From Candidatus Nyctobacter psychrophilus (GTDB lineage Bacteria > Vulcanimicrobiota > Vulcanimicrobiia > Vulcanimicrobiales > Vulcanimicrobiaceae), in the NCBI GenBank assembly GCA_014305025.1, contig JACRTY010000020.1, positions 1 to 64,000 on the forward strand: a stretch of DNA of 64,000 nucleotides, given 5' to 3'. Numbering within the stretch: the stretch's first letter is position 1; each line of letters begins with the position of its first letter. This document shows, piece by piece, positions 54,100-63,942 of the stretch. The position numbers were made by a program, and so were the translations under genes. The notes beneath the pieces were generated by a model that saw only the letters and a list, made by a program, of their open reading frames with translations, did not search any database and was not told the origin of the DNA.

Positions 54100-55733
54100 T
54101 GAGTTCTCACCGCATCGCCGCATTCGTGGTTGCGTGCCTGTTCTGCGCTGCGCCCGTTGCTGCCGCTCGCCACGAAAAGGTTCCTACCCGTGCTGCACGG
54201 GCAGCGTCGGCCCGCAAACCCGGCCCCGCCGGAGGCAAAGCGCATCCCGTCGCGGCAGAGAAGCCGACGCGCACGATCGCCGTGGCCGTCAACGGCGAAC
54301 CGTTACCGGGCGGCGTGTCGGCGGAAGTGCAAGACGGTCGCGTGCTCGTTCCGCTGCGCGAGGTGTTCGCCGCACTGGGTCTGGACATCGAGCGGTCGGG
54401 GAATCAGATTCGTTCGCGCTTACCGACGGGAACGGTCCGCTTTACCCTCGGGTCGGCGCAGGCCAGCGTCGACGAACGTTCCATTGCGCTCGACGCCGAC
54501 GTGCAAACGCTCCACGGGACGACCTACGTTCCGCTGCGTCTGCTCAGCGCGGCGCTCGGCGCGCAAGCGACTTACGATCAGCGCGGCGCGCAAGTCGAGA
54601 TCGTTTCGTCGTTGTTCGGACGCATGAGCGGCACCGAGCGGCAACGCGCCGATGGCGGCGTCGACGTGCAAGGGGTGATCTCGGCGATCGATCGGGATTC
54701 GGTGCCGCCGTCGCTCACCGTCGTGCGCGGCGGCACGGCGCGGACGATTGCGGTCACGTCCAATGCTAAGATTTGGACCGAAGACGTGACGATCCACACG
54801 CAGCTTCCGGGCGCCTTTACCGATCTGCGCGTCGGCGATGCGCTGCACGCTATCTTGGCGCGCGACGGCCGCGTCGTTTCACTCTTCGATTATTTTCGTT
54901 CGACCAGCGGCACGATTGCGGCCACCGCGCCGAATGCGCTCGTGCTGGCCGACGGCCGTGTCGTCGACCCCAGCAGCGCGACGACGATCACCCTGGGCGC
55001 GGCACCTGCCCAGCTCGGCGATCTGCGCATCGGCGACTACGTGACCGTGCGCAGCAACCCCGAAAGCGGCGAACTGCGTTCGATCGTCGCATCGCGCAAA
55101 GGCGGCGTTACGGCGCCCGGGGGAGTCGCGAGCGCAACGCCTGGCGCGCCCTCGAACGTGACAATCAGCAGCGTTGCCTTGTCGGCGCAGCGTCCGCTGC
55201 GCGCCGGTGAACATTTCGACGTTACCCTCAAGGGCACGCCGGGCGGCCGGGCCGCCTTCGACATCGGCGACTATCTGACGAATCTACCGATGCGCGAAAC
55301 GACGCCGGGAGATTATGCCGGACGGTTCACGATCCCCGAACGCTTCAACCTGACCGACGTCCCCGTGTATGGAACGCTCAGCGTCGGCGGCGTGCCGGCG
55401 CAGCGCGTGCAGGCGCCGCAAACGCTTTCGGCCACGACGACGCCCCCGACGATCGCCGAAGTGGCGCCGACGCCGGGACAGACGGTGAATAATCCGCGCC
55501 CGAGCATCTTCGCGACGTACGAAGCGCCGACGTCGATTGCGATCAATACCGGCACGGTGCGCTTGGTCGTCAACGGCCACGACGTGACCTCATCGGCGAC
55601 GCGCATGGGGGGATTCATCGTCTACAGTCCCGGCGTCGATCTCGGAAACGGGCCCGTCAGCGTGGTGGTCAGAGTCTCCGATGCCGCGGGGAACACGGCT
55701 GCTAAGACGTGGACCTTTACGGTGAGGAGTTAA
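54099..55733 (+). CDS. Exported stalk-domain protein with Ig-like C-terminus
   Basis: The product is 544 residues. A signal peptide (HRIAAFVVACLFCAAPVAA) is followed by a copper-amine-oxidase stalk domain at residues about 60-175 (RVLVPLREVFAALGLDIE, TYVPLRLLSAALGAQATYDQRG). The middle part (about 185-350) is a beta-rich region with VQGVISAIDRDSVPPSLTV and LRIGDYVTVRSNP. The C-terminal about 180 residues look like one or two Ig-like folds ending VVRVSDAAGNTAAKTWTF. It is an envelope protein of unknown function, coupled to the glycosyltransferases. Confidence 0.82.
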   Translation: MSSHRIAAFVVACLFCAAPVAAARHEKVPTRAARAASARKPGPAGGKAHPVAAEKPTRTIAVAVNGEPLPGGVSAEVQDGRVLVPLREVFAALGLDIERSGNQIRSRLPTGTVRFTLGSAQASVDERSIALDADVQTLHGTTYVPLRLLSAALGAQATYDQRGAQVEIVSSLFGRMSGTERQRADGGVDVQGVISAIDRDSVPPSLTVVRGGTARTIAVTSNAKIWTEDVTIHTQLPGAFTDLRVGDALHAILARDGRVVSLFDYFRSTSGTIAATAPNALVLADGRVVDPSSATTITLGAAPAQLGDLRIGDYVTVRSNPESGELRSIVASRKGGVTAPGGVASATPGAPSNVTISSVALSAQRPLRAGEHFDVTLKGTPGGRAAFDIGDYLTNLPMRETTPGDYAGRFTIPERFNLTDVPVYGTLSVGGVPAQRVQAPQTLSATTTPPTIAEVAPTPGQTVNNPRPSIFATYEAPTSIAINTGTVRLVVNGHDVTSSATRMGGFIVYSPGVDLGNGPVSVVVRVSDAAGNTAAKTWTFTVRS

Positions 55734-55739
55734 GCCGCA

Positions 55740-56087
55740 GTGGCCGATCCCGATTGCCCGTTCTGCAAGATATTTGCCCGCGAGATCCCGGCGCAGGAGG
55801 TGACGCGTACGCAAAACGTGCTGGTTTTTCGCGACCTCAACCCGCAGGCGCCCACCCACCTGCTCGCGATCCCGCAGCGGCACGTGGCGGACCTGGGCGA
55901 GTTCGTGCGCAGCGCGGATGCCGCGGAAGTCGGCGCCTTGTTCACCGCCGCGTCGCATGCGGGCAGGGAAGCGTCGGTCTCGGGCTATCGCATCGTGGTG
56001 AACGAAGGCCCCGATGCCGGCCAGAGCGTCGCACACCTGCACCTCCACGTGCTGGCCGGCCGATCGCTCCGCTGGCCGCCCGGCTAG
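55740..56087 (+). CDS. HIT-family nucleotide hydrolase
   Basis: The product is 115 residues. It has the zinc/dinucleotide pattern CPFCKIFAREIPAQEV at the start and the histidine triad HLHLHVLAGR near residue 100, as in Hint/PKCI-like purine nucleoside phosphoramidases. It starts at GTG 55740, five bases after the stalk-domain gene. It precedes rpsU and yqeY, an arrangement seen in several phyla. Confidence 0.93.
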   Translation: MADPDCPFCKIFAREIPAQEVTRTQNVLVFRDLNPQAPTHLLAIPQRHVADLGEFVRSADAAEVGALFTAASHAGREASVSGYRIVVNEGPDAGQSVAHLHLHVLAGRSLRWPPG

Positions 56088-56165
56088 AAATCCTCAGCGC
56101 AGGCCGTGCAGCCGATACGCATCGATCCCGGTTCCGTGACGGTGTTCAGGCCGCCGCCCGGCCGC

Positions 56166-56194
56166 TGGACGCCGGCAGAATCGTATGCTACATT
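56166..56194 (+). promoter_or_regulatory. Promoter for rpsU with extended -10
   Basis: TGGACG (-35 like, four of six consensus bases) lies 17 bases before TACATT, which is preceded by TGC (extended -10, 56186-56194). Initiation would leave a leader of about 60 bases before rpsU. Confidence 0.5.
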
Positions 56195-56210
56195 CTGCAA
56201 GTTGTTCCGG

Positions 56211-56238
56211 CGGCCGTTTTCATGCGGCCCAAAGCCGC
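56211..56238 (+). promoter_or_regulatory. Two overlapping hairpins in the rpsU leader
   Basis: GGCCG (56211-56215) can pair with CGGCC (56225-56229), while GCGGC (56224-56228) can instead pair with GCCGC (56234-56238). The two stems are mutually exclusive. They end shortly before the GAAGGGAGG Shine-Dalgarno. A regulatory switch is possible; chance in GC-rich DNA is also possible. Confidence 0.3.
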
Positions 56239-56259
56239 TATAGAAGGGAGGTTGTTCTT

Positions 56260-56430
56260 ATGGAAGTTCGCGTTGCACCGGGCGAAACGATCGAGAGTGC
56301 GCTGCGGCGCTTCAAGAAAGCCACCCAGAAAGCTGGCGTTCTCGCCGAGGCTCGCAAGCACGAGCACTATGAGAAGCCTAGCGTCCGTCGCAAGAAGAAG
56401 TCGGCGGCGGCTCGCAAGCGCCGTACCTGA
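56260..56430 (+). CDS. rpsU: 30S ribosomal protein S21
   Basis: The product is 56 residues: [45 protein letters not shown], the full S21 pattern. The basic C-terminus binds rRNA. ATG 56260 has GAAGGGAGG eight bases upstream, the best Shine-Dalgarno in the window; the longer frame is not used. yqeY follows 12 bases later. Confidence 0.96.
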   Translation: MEVRVAPGETIESALRRFKKATQKAGVLAEARKHEHYEKPSVRRKKKSAAARKRRT

Positions 56431-56442
56431 GCCCCGGCGCTC

Positions 56443-56892
56443 ATGGCTCTCAAGGACACCATTTCCGCGCAGCTGAAGGAAGCGATGAAGGCCCGCGATC
56501 AGGTGCGGCTCGATACGCTGCGCTCGGCGCTTTCGGCGTTTTCCTATCGCAAAATCGAAGCCGGGCGCGAGCTGGACGAAAGCGATCAGGTCGACGTCGT
56601 CCGTAAACTGGTTAAGCAGCGTACCGATTCCATCGGCGAGTTTGAACGCGGCAAGCGGCCCGAGCTAGCCGCCAAAGAGCAGCGCGAACGGGACATTCTC
56701 TCGGCCCTGCTGCCCGCTCAGAAGTCGGCCGACGACATCCGGCCCGCCGTGCGGGCCGCCTTGGAAGCGCTGCCCCCCGCGCAGCGTAATCAAGGCGCCG
56801 CCATGAAAGCCGTCATGCCGCAATTGCGGGCCGAGGCCGACGGCGCGACGATACGGGACGTCGTCCTCGAGGAGCTGCGAGCGCTGACCTAG
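56443..56892 (+). CDS. YqeY/GatB-tail-domain protein
   Basis: The product is 149 residues of the YqeY family (GatB/Yqey domain). Family segments are LKEAMKARDQVRLDTLRSALSAF and KSADDIRPAVRAAL, with the helical C-terminal domain from about residue 90. It is related to the tail of GatB and may bind tRNA, but its function is not settled. The rpsU-yqeY pair is widespread. Confidence 0.92.
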   Translation: MALKDTISAQLKEAMKARDQVRLDTLRSALSAFSYRKIEAGRELDESDQVDVVRKLVKQRTDSIGEFERGKRPELAAKEQRERDILSALLPAQKSADDIRPAVRAALEALPPAQRNQGAAMKAVMPQLRAEADGATIRDVVLEELRALT

Positions 56893-56929
56893 CCGCAACT
56901 TTTCCGGATGCGGCGAGGTAGCAAGCGCT

Positions 56930-58258
56930 GTGATCGTGCGCGTGCTGCGGCTGCTGCTCTCGGCTTTCGCCGTTTCGTTCGGCGCCGTCGGTCTGGTCGT
57001 GGCCGCACCGCTCCAAGGCAGCAGCGACAGCCCCGTGTACGTCGTCCCGATCCAGGGCGTCGTGGACGAGGGAATGGCGCATTTCGTCGCGCGCGCCGTC
57101 GCGGACGCCCGCAGCGCCCACGCGGCGGCGATCGTGCTCGACGTCGACACGGCGGGGGGTCTTGTCGCCCCCGCCTTCGAGATCCGCGACAGCGTGCTCG
57201 ATTCGCCGGTTCCGACCGTTGCCTACGTTTCCCGGCGCGCGTATTCCGCCGGTGCGCTGATTGCGCTTGCCGCCCGCACGCTCGTCGTTGCTCCCGGCGC
57301 GGGCATCGGTGCGGCCGAGCCCGTCCCGAACGATGCCCACCACGTTTCCGCGCTACGCGCGGAGTTTGCGGCGACGGCGGAGCGCAACGGGCGCAATCCG
57401 ACTCTGGCCGCCGCGATGGTCGATAAGAGCGTCGATGCTGCGGCGTACAAGCGATCCGGCGCCATTTTGACGCTTGCGGCCAACGAAGCCGTTCGCGCCC
57501 ACATCGCCGATGCGATCGCTCCCAGCGTGCCGCAGGCTTTGGCCGACGCGCACCTCCCGACGCAGCCGCGCGTCGTCGCCCAGTATACGCTGGGCGAACG
57601 GTTGGCGCGCTTCGCGACGAGCCCCATCCCCAGCGGCTTGCTGCTCTGCCTGGGCGTGCTCGGATTGCTGATCGAGATGCAGACCCTGCATGGAATCGCC
57701 GGGGCGGTCGGCATCGGCGCACTGGCTCTTTTCTTTGGGGCGCACGTCTACGCGGGTTTCTCGGACGGCTTCGTCATCGTGCTCGCGCTCGCGGGCTTGG
57801 CCGGCATCCTCTTCGAGTTGCACGTCGTTCCCGGACATGGCCTCGCCGGCGGCCTCGGGTTGCTCGCGCTCGCCGCCGCAGTCGTGCTCGCCTTCGGCGT
57901 GCCGTTCATCGTCGTCGCAGTGCAAGCCATTGCGCTCGCGCTCGTGCTGTCCGCGCTCCTGTATGCCGTCGTTTTGCGCATGGTGCCGGAGAATGCGTTT
58001 TTCCGGCGGATTGCCTTCACCGCGGCGCAAGGTCCCGATTACGTCGCGAGCGGCGACCGCGGAGCGCTGGTCGGGCGACGTGGCGTCGCTGCATCGTACC
58101 TGCGACCGGCGGGCGTCGCCGAGGTCGACGGCAAGCGCGTGGACGTCCTTACGGAAGGCGAGTTCGTGCCGGCGGGCGCAACCGTCATGGTCAGTCGCGT
58201 TGAAGGCGCGCGCGTTTTCGTGCGTCCCGTCGTCGCGGCGTCGGAGGAACACGCCTAG
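56930..58258 (+). CDS. NfeD-family long-form protein (ClpP-like protease, membrane, OB fold)
   Basis: The product is 442 residues from GTG 56930. A signal peptide precedes a ClpP-like domain (residues about 35-215) with the catalytic serine in RRAYSAGALIAL and a DVDTAGG oxyanion loop. Four or five membrane spans follow (about 225-345), and the C-terminal OB fold (about 370-435) has GALVGRRGVAASYLRPAGVAEVDGKRVDV. Members cleave stomatin-like proteins. It directly precedes floA, its usual partner. Confidence 0.94.
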   Translation: MIVRVLRLLLSAFAVSFGAVGLVVAAPLQGSSDSPVYVVPIQGVVDEGMAHFVARAVADARSAHAAAIVLDVDTAGGLVAPAFEIRDSVLDSPVPTVAYVSRRAYSAGALIALAARTLVVAPGAGIGAAEPVPNDAHHVSALRAEFAATAERNGRNPTLAAAMVDKSVDAAAYKRSGAILTLAANEAVRAHIADAIAPSVPQALADAHLPTQPRVVAQYTLGERLARFATSPIPSGLLLCLGVLGLLIEMQTLHGIAGAVGIGALALFFGAHVYAGFSDGFVIVLALAGLAGILFELHVVPGHGLAGGLGLLALAAAVVLAFGVPFIVVAVQAIALALVLSALLYAVVLRMVPENAFFRRIAFTAAQGPDYVASGDRGALVGRRGVAASYLRPAGVAEVDGKRVDVLTEGEFVPAGATVMVSRVEGARVFVRPVVAASEEHA

Positions 58259-59272
58259 ATGGCCGTCGCCGGTTTCGGACTCACACTCATCATTCTCGCG
58301 AGCATCATCGCGCTGATCGTCTTCTTGTACTATTTTCCGCTCGGCTTGTGGATTCGCACGATCGCCGCGGGCGTGCCGCTGTCGATCGCGTCGCTGGTCC
58401 GCATGCGGCTGATCGGCATTCAACCCGGCGTCATCGTCACCAATCTGGTCCGCGCCCGCAAAGCCGGTCTGCCGCTGACGATCGATCAGATGCAGTCGCA
58501 TTATCTCGCCGGCGGCAACGTCGAAGCGGTGACCTTAGCGATGATCGCGGCGCAACGCGCCCAGATTCCGCTCGAATGGCAGCGCGCCGCCGCCATCGAC
58601 CTCGCCGGACGCAACGTCGTCGAAGCGCTTCAACAGTCGGTGAACCCCAAGGTGATCGAGACGCCGACCTTTCAGGGGGTGGCGCAAAACGGCATCCAAC
58701 TCAACGTCAAAGCGCGCGTCACCGTGCGCACGAACCTCGACACGTATGTCGGCGGCGCGGGCGAGCCGACGATCATCGCGCGCGTCGGCGAGGGCGTCGT
58801 TTCCGCGGTCGGCGCTGCGGTCGATCATAAAGAAGTGCTCGAATATCCCGACCGTATTTCGCGCGCCGTGCTTTCAAAGGGACTCGACGCCGGCACGGCC
58901 TTCCAAATCGTCTCGATCGACATCGCCGACGTCGACGTCGGCAAGAACATCGGCGCCGAATTACAGACGTCGCAAGCCGAGGCCGACCGCCGCATCGCTC
59001 AAGCCAAGGCCGCCGAACGGCAGTACAGCGCGCTCGCGGCCGAACAGGAGCAGAAGGCCGAAACGCAGGCGATGCGCGCGCGCGTCGTCGAGGCCGAAGC
59101 GCAAATTCCGCAGGCCATCGCCCAGGCGTTCAACAGCGGCCACCTCGGCGTGATGGACTACTACCGGCTCAACAACATCAAAGCCGATACCGACATGCGC
59201 TCGTCGATTTCGAGCGGCGTCGCACCCGGCGATTCCGCGGCGGCACCGCAGACCAAGCCGCTCGGTCAATAG
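58259..59272 (+). CDS. floA: Flotillin-like protein FloA
   Basis: The product is 337 residues. An N-terminal membrane hairpin (about residues 5-50) is followed by the SPFH-like domain with [52 protein letters not shown] and the coiled-coil [31 protein letters not shown] region (about 240-295). FloA organises membrane microdomains. Its ATG is directly after the nfeD stop, the usual nfeD-floA pair. Confidence 0.95.
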   Translation: MAVAGFGLTLIILASIIALIVFLYYFPLGLWIRTIAAGVPLSIASLVRMRLIGIQPGVIVTNLVRARKAGLPLTIDQMQSHYLAGGNVEAVTLAMIAAQRAQIPLEWQRAAAIDLAGRNVVEALQQSVNPKVIETPTFQGVAQNGIQLNVKARVTVRTNLDTYVGGAGEPTIIARVGEGVVSAVGAAVDHKEVLEYPDRISRAVLSKGLDAGTAFQIVSIDIADVDVGKNIGAELQTSQAEADRRIAQAKAAERQYSALAAEQEQKAETQAMRARVVEAEAQIPQAIAQAFNSGHLGVMDYYRLNNIKADTDMRSSISSGVAPGDSAAAPQTKPLGQ

Positions 59273-59476
59273 ATGAAGACGTCCGCGCCCGTTGCGTCCG
59301 TGGAGGCATCCAATCCATTCGCCGCATTGGTCGGCACTCGGCAGGGCGGCACGGGGCCGCCGCCGGCGCCGGACCCGCCGACGCTGCTGACGGCGTTTGC
59401 CGGCGGGGCCGGATTGCTCGCGGCCTTTGTGCTGTCCGAGGCGCTCGCGCCCCCGCTCGCCTTGCGCGAACGGTGA
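59273..59476 (+). CDS. Small membrane-anchored protein
   Basis: The product is 67 residues, directly abutting the floA stop. A proline/glycine-rich hydrophilic half precedes one hydrophobic segment (TLLTAFAGGAGLLAAFVLSEALA). No family is recognised. The phoH frame is a continuation of the same reading frame after this stop, so a fusion or readthrough origin is conceivable. Confidence 0.55.
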   Translation: MKTSAPVASVEASNPFAALVGTRQGGTGPPPAPDPPTLLTAFAGGAGLLAAFVLSEALAPPLALRER

Positions 59477-59527
59477 ATCCGCCCGGCGCCGCGAACGTCA
59501 TCAGGACGGATATGCGGAGTTTGCGCG

Positions 59528-60477
<950 letters not shown>

Positions 60478-60481
<4 letters not shown>

Positions 60482-60942
60482 TCTACGTGCGCAACACGAC
60501 GCGCAAGCATGCGCTGCCGTTGCGCCGCATCGAGCGTATGACGCGTGCACTGCTCGCGGCAACCGGCCATCCGCAGGCATCGCTTTCCCTTAGCTTTGTG
60601 GGCGACGCCGCGATGCGCCGCCTCAACCGCGAACACCGCGGCTACGACTGCAGCACCGACGTCCTGAGTTTTCCGCTCTACGAGCCGTTCGCCGTGCCGG
60701 CCAAAGCACTCGACCGAGAAGCCGAGTTACTGCTCGGGGACATCATCATCAGCGTCGACGTCGCCGCGCGCCAAGCGCACGCGTACGAAGCCACGCTGGA
60801 AGCCGAAATAACGCGCCTCCTCGTGCACGGCGTTGCGCATCTCTTGGGATACGATCACGAAGAACCGCGCGAGCGCGCGCGCATGCGCCAAAAAGAGAGG
60901 ACGTTGGCCGCCGCCGTCGGTCTCGCGTGGCCTTACGAATGA
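60478..60942 (+). CDS. ybeY: Endoribonuclease YbeY
   Basis: The product is 154 residues from GTG 60478. It is a zinc-dependent endonuclease for 16S rRNA maturation and ribosome quality control. The signature is RLLVHGVAHLLGYDHEE near residue 115 (HGxxHLxGYDH), with STDVLSFPLYEP upstream. Its end overlaps the convergent oxidoreductase gene by ten bases. It follows phoH, its usual neighbour. Confidence 0.96.
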
Positions 60943-62402
60943 TCGGTCCGGACTGCCACGCCGCCCGTTGCGATTTCGTTGTCGCGCAAGGCGAGCCGGC
61001 TGAGCATCATCAGGCGACGCGGCTGTGCCGCGAACTCGATGAAGTTTAAGCCACTGGCCCGGGCGAGCACGCTTGCGACGCCGTCAGCTTCGCCCTCTTC
61101 GATCGTCGTCGGGATCGTGCGGGCGCTGCCGGATGCGACGTGCGAAGCGCAGATCGCCGGCCCCGCGAGCAGCATGTTCGTAAAGCCGCTCGGGATCAGG
61201 GCACCGAACGGAATGCCGTACATGTGACGTCGCGTGGCAAAGGCCGGTTCGTCGCTGGGATCGACCGGGTGAAGATCGATCGGATATGATGCAAGCCCAA
61301 TGCTGTCGGCGGGGATGCGCCCTGCCAAAATGTCTTGCGTCGTCAAACGTTCGAGCCCGGCAAAGTGGCGCGTTTCGCGAACGTACACCTCCGGCGCGAA
61401 ACTACCGACGCGCGCATCCGCGAATCCCGGGACACGCGCGCGCAAAAAGTTCAACAGGCGCGGTGCTTCGCGCTCCGTCTGACGCTTCGCGATTTTAAGC
61501 TCCCGCGGGTCGAGCCCCTCGATGCCGCACACGTCAACGGCATTGACGCTCACGCTGCCGTCGGGCCTCAAGCCCAAATTCAGGTCGCGTACGACGATAT
61601 TGCCCGCACCGGGACGGTATCGTGCCAACAAGCGTGAGTATCCCCAGGCCCTATTCCCCACCACGCCGCCGTAGCCGAACCGCGCAGGATCGTACGACGC
61701 GCCCAGCGTCGCCCAATCGACGCCCGCGACGGTAAACATCTCCGTCACGGCCTGTTCGCGCTCGTCGATGCCCGTGTCTTGACGGCCGACATCGTAACGC
61801 GCGCCGGCGAGCGCAGCGACGTCGCCTGCATCCGTCGCGTCGATGATCGCGGGCGCCTGTAGGGAGGTGAACTTGCCCGTAAGCGCGTTGCGAAAGGTCA
61901 CATCGTCGACGCGCCGTTCCGCTCCAACGACGCTCGCGGTGCTCGAGACGGGAACTTCATCGTAGAGGACCCGCACCCGCCGCTGCGCCGCCAGCATCCC
62001 GGCAAAGGTGCGCTCCGCAACCGGCGGCGTGAACACGTCGCCGAGCCGCGCGTGGATTTCCGCGAAAATACCACCTTGCAGCGGGGTGCCGTCCGGCCTA
62101 ACGTTGAGATCCCACTGATCCATCATCGCGTCGGTCAAGGTGCCGCCCAAATCGCCCGTGGCGCTCGTGAGAATGACGCTCTCGCCGTCGCGCGCTGCCG
62201 TCAGGGCAGCCGCAATTCCGGCCGGGGTCGCGCCGACGACCAGCAGATCGGGCGAAATGGGCTCACCCTGCTGCGCACCGGCAGCATATGGGGCGAGCGA
62301 AAGAACGACGGCGCCTAAGACGGCGGTCGCTCGACGGCGAAGAGCGTTCACGGTGCTAAGGAAACGAAGCGTCGAGCCACGCCGTTTCAGCCGGCGCATC
62401 AC
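60933..62402 (-). CDS. Exported FAD-dependent oxidoreductase
   Basis: The product is 489 residues from a GTG followed by ATG. A basic N-terminus and hydrophobic stretch (RRRATAVLGAVVLSLAPYAAGAQQ) form a signal peptide, so it acts outside the cytoplasm. The mature protein has the FAD loop DLLVVGATPAGIAAALTAARDG, then ATGDLGGTLTDAMMDQWDLN, IIDATDAGDVAALAGARYDVG and the C-terminal FTNMLLAGPAICASHVASGSARTIPTT nucleotide region, matching the FAD_oxidored (PF12831) family. The substrate is unknown. It lies 28 bases after the ROK gene remnant on the same strand. Confidence 0.85.
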   Translation of the reverse strand: MMRRLKRRGSTLRFLSTVNALRRRATAVLGAVVLSLAPYAAGAQQGEPISPDLLVVGATPAGIAAALTAARDGESVILTSATGDLGGTLTDAMMDQWDLNVRPDGTPLQGGIFAEIHARLGDVFTPPVAERTFAGMLAAQRRVRVLYDEVPVSSTASVVGAERRVDDVTFRNALTGKFTSLQAPAIIDATDAGDVAALAGARYDVGRQDTGIDEREQAVTEMFTVAGVDWATLGASYDPARFGYGGVVGNRAWGYSRLLARYRPGAGNIVVRDLNLGLRPDGSVSVNAVDVCGIEGLDPRELKIAKRQTEREAPRLLNFLRARVPGFADARVGSFAPEVYVRETRHFAGLERLTTQDILAGRIPADSIGLASYPIDLHPVDPSDEPAFATRRHMYGIPFGALIPSGFTNMLLAGPAICASHVASGSARTIPTTIEEGEADGVASVLARASGLNFIEFAAQPRRLMMLSRLALRDNEIATGGVAVRTDHS

Positions 62403-62430
62403 ACGGTGCCGTCGGCGGCCGATGGCGGTT

Positions 62431-63332
62431 TTAAGGGCGGTTGCCGTACAGCGCGGCGGCGAGTCCGCTGAGGTCCTGGATGGTTGGAAGGGACGGGGCG
62501 CGTAGCGTGCACGCCGCGGCGTGCCGTGGAAGGGCTTCGCGTTCGAACGTCGTGTGCACGCGCTCGATCCAGGCGTCGCCGAGATAGGTCGCGAGACTGC
62601 CGAGAACGATGACGTCGAGGACCAGCAGATCGGCGAGTAGCGCGCAGGCCGAACCGACCGCAGCAGCGTTCTCTTCGAGTGCTGCGCGCGCTACCGTGTC
62701 GCCCGCTGCGGCGCGCTGAGCGACGTCCGCGCCATCCGCGGCGTGGAATGAGGCTTGGCGCCGGCGCGCGAGGGCCGGTAACGCACTCGCCGCGGCGTAC
62801 GATTCGAAACATCCCGGTTTTCCAAACACGCCGGGCCCATCCATCACGGTAACGCACGTGTCCCGAGTTCGGGTGATAACCCGCTCGAGCCGTAGCGGAC
62901 GCGGCCATCGATCACGACGCCGGCGCCGAAGCCCGTTCCGCAAGTCAAATAGGCAAGGCCGCGTACATCGCGGTCCGCGCCCCAACGCACTTCGGCGAGC
63001 GCGCACGCCGCGGCGTCATGGTGTACGCTGACGTGACCTGGGAAGTCCGCGCGCAGGCGTTCGGCGAGCGGGAAGCCGTGCATCCCAGGCAGGTGTGGTG
63101 GTGCAAGGACGATACCGTGCCGCGCATCCAGTGGGCCGCCGATCGCGACGCCCATGGCGGATGCGTCCTTAGCAATCAGCCGTAGTGCGGTGACGATCGC
63201 GCCGTAGAGCGCTTCTCCATCGGCCGCCTGCGTCGACCATGCGCGGCGCTCCAAAATCTGCCCCTGCTCATTTCCGACGACCACGCTGGTCGTCGTTCCA
63301 CCGACGTTCACGCCGGCGAGCAGTTGCGCCAT
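62431..63332 (-). pseudogene. ROK-family sugar kinase, disrupted by a one-base frameshift
   Basis: Two overlapping frames together form one ROK kinase of about 300 residues. The first frame starts at ATG 63332 (AAGGGG upstream): LLAGVNVGGTTTSVVV (ATP loop), GVAIGGPLDARHGIV, VHHDAAACALAEVRWG, LTCGTGFGAGVVIDGRV, then stops early after SPELGTRALP. The second frame resumes with TCVTVMDGPGVFGKPGCFESYAAASAL, the zinc-site region, and continues to 62431. Restoring one C between 62861 and 62862 gives ELGHT, the expected zinc-binding histidine. It is a recent pseudogene or a sequencing error. Confidence 0.8.
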
Positions 63333-63339
63333 ATTCCCC

Positions 63340-63942
63340 TTACAACCAGCCGCGCTCGCGCGCGATGCGGGCGGCTTCGACGCGATTGCCGGCCCCGAGC
63401 TTGCCGATCGCTTCGGACAGATAGTTTCGTACCGTACCTTCGCCCAGGGCGAGGCGTTCACCGATGGAAGCGGCGGACAGGCCGTCCCCGGCGAGCCGCA
63501 GGACCGAACGTTCGCGCTCGGTCAGCGGATCGGGTTCTGACCAGGACTCGAGCGCGAGTTGCGGATCGATCGCGCGCCCGCCGGCGGCGACGCGGCGAAT
63601 GCCCTCCGCAAGCTGCGCGGCCGGCGCGTCCTTGAGGAGATAACCCGCGACGCCCGCGTCGAGCGCGCGCCGTAGGTAGCCGCCTCGCGCGAAGGTCGTG
63701 ACGATCACGACGCGAGTCCCTAGCTTTTCATCACGTATCGCCGCAGCTACGTGGAGCCCCGAGCGGCCGGGCATTTCGATATCCGTGACGAGCACGTTGG
63801 GCCGGTGCGTTCGGACGAACTCGAGGGCCTCGTCGCCATCCTTGGCTTGGGCAACGATCTCGAGATCGCGTTCGAGCCCGAGCAGCGCCGCAAGCGCGCC
63901 CCGCACGAGCGCCTGATCTTCAGCAAGAACCAGACGGATCAG
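63340..63942 (-). CDS. NarL/LuxR-family response regulator, apparent CTG start
   Basis: The product is 200 residues from CTG 63942, overlapping the histidine-kinase stop as CTGA. The receiver needs LIRLVLAEDQALVRGALA (acidic pair) upstream of the first canonical start (GTG 63906). The phosphoacceptor is D54 in LVTDIEMPGRSG. The C-terminal LuxR-type helix-turn-helix is LTERERSVLRLAGDGLSAASIGERLALGEGTVRNYLSEAIGKLGA. It resembles DesR-like regulators. Its cognate kinase lies immediately upstream, mostly outside the window. Confidence 0.9.
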   Translation of the reverse strand: MIRLVLAEDQALVRGALAALLGLERDLEIVAQAKDGDEALEFVRTHRPNVLVTDIEMPGRSGLHVAAAIRDEKLGTRVVIVTTFARGGYLRRALDAGVAGYLLKDAPAAQLAEGIRRVAAGGRAIDPQLALESWSEPDPLTERERSVLRLAGDGLSAASIGERLALGEGTVRNYLSEAIGKLGAGNRVEAARIARERGWL

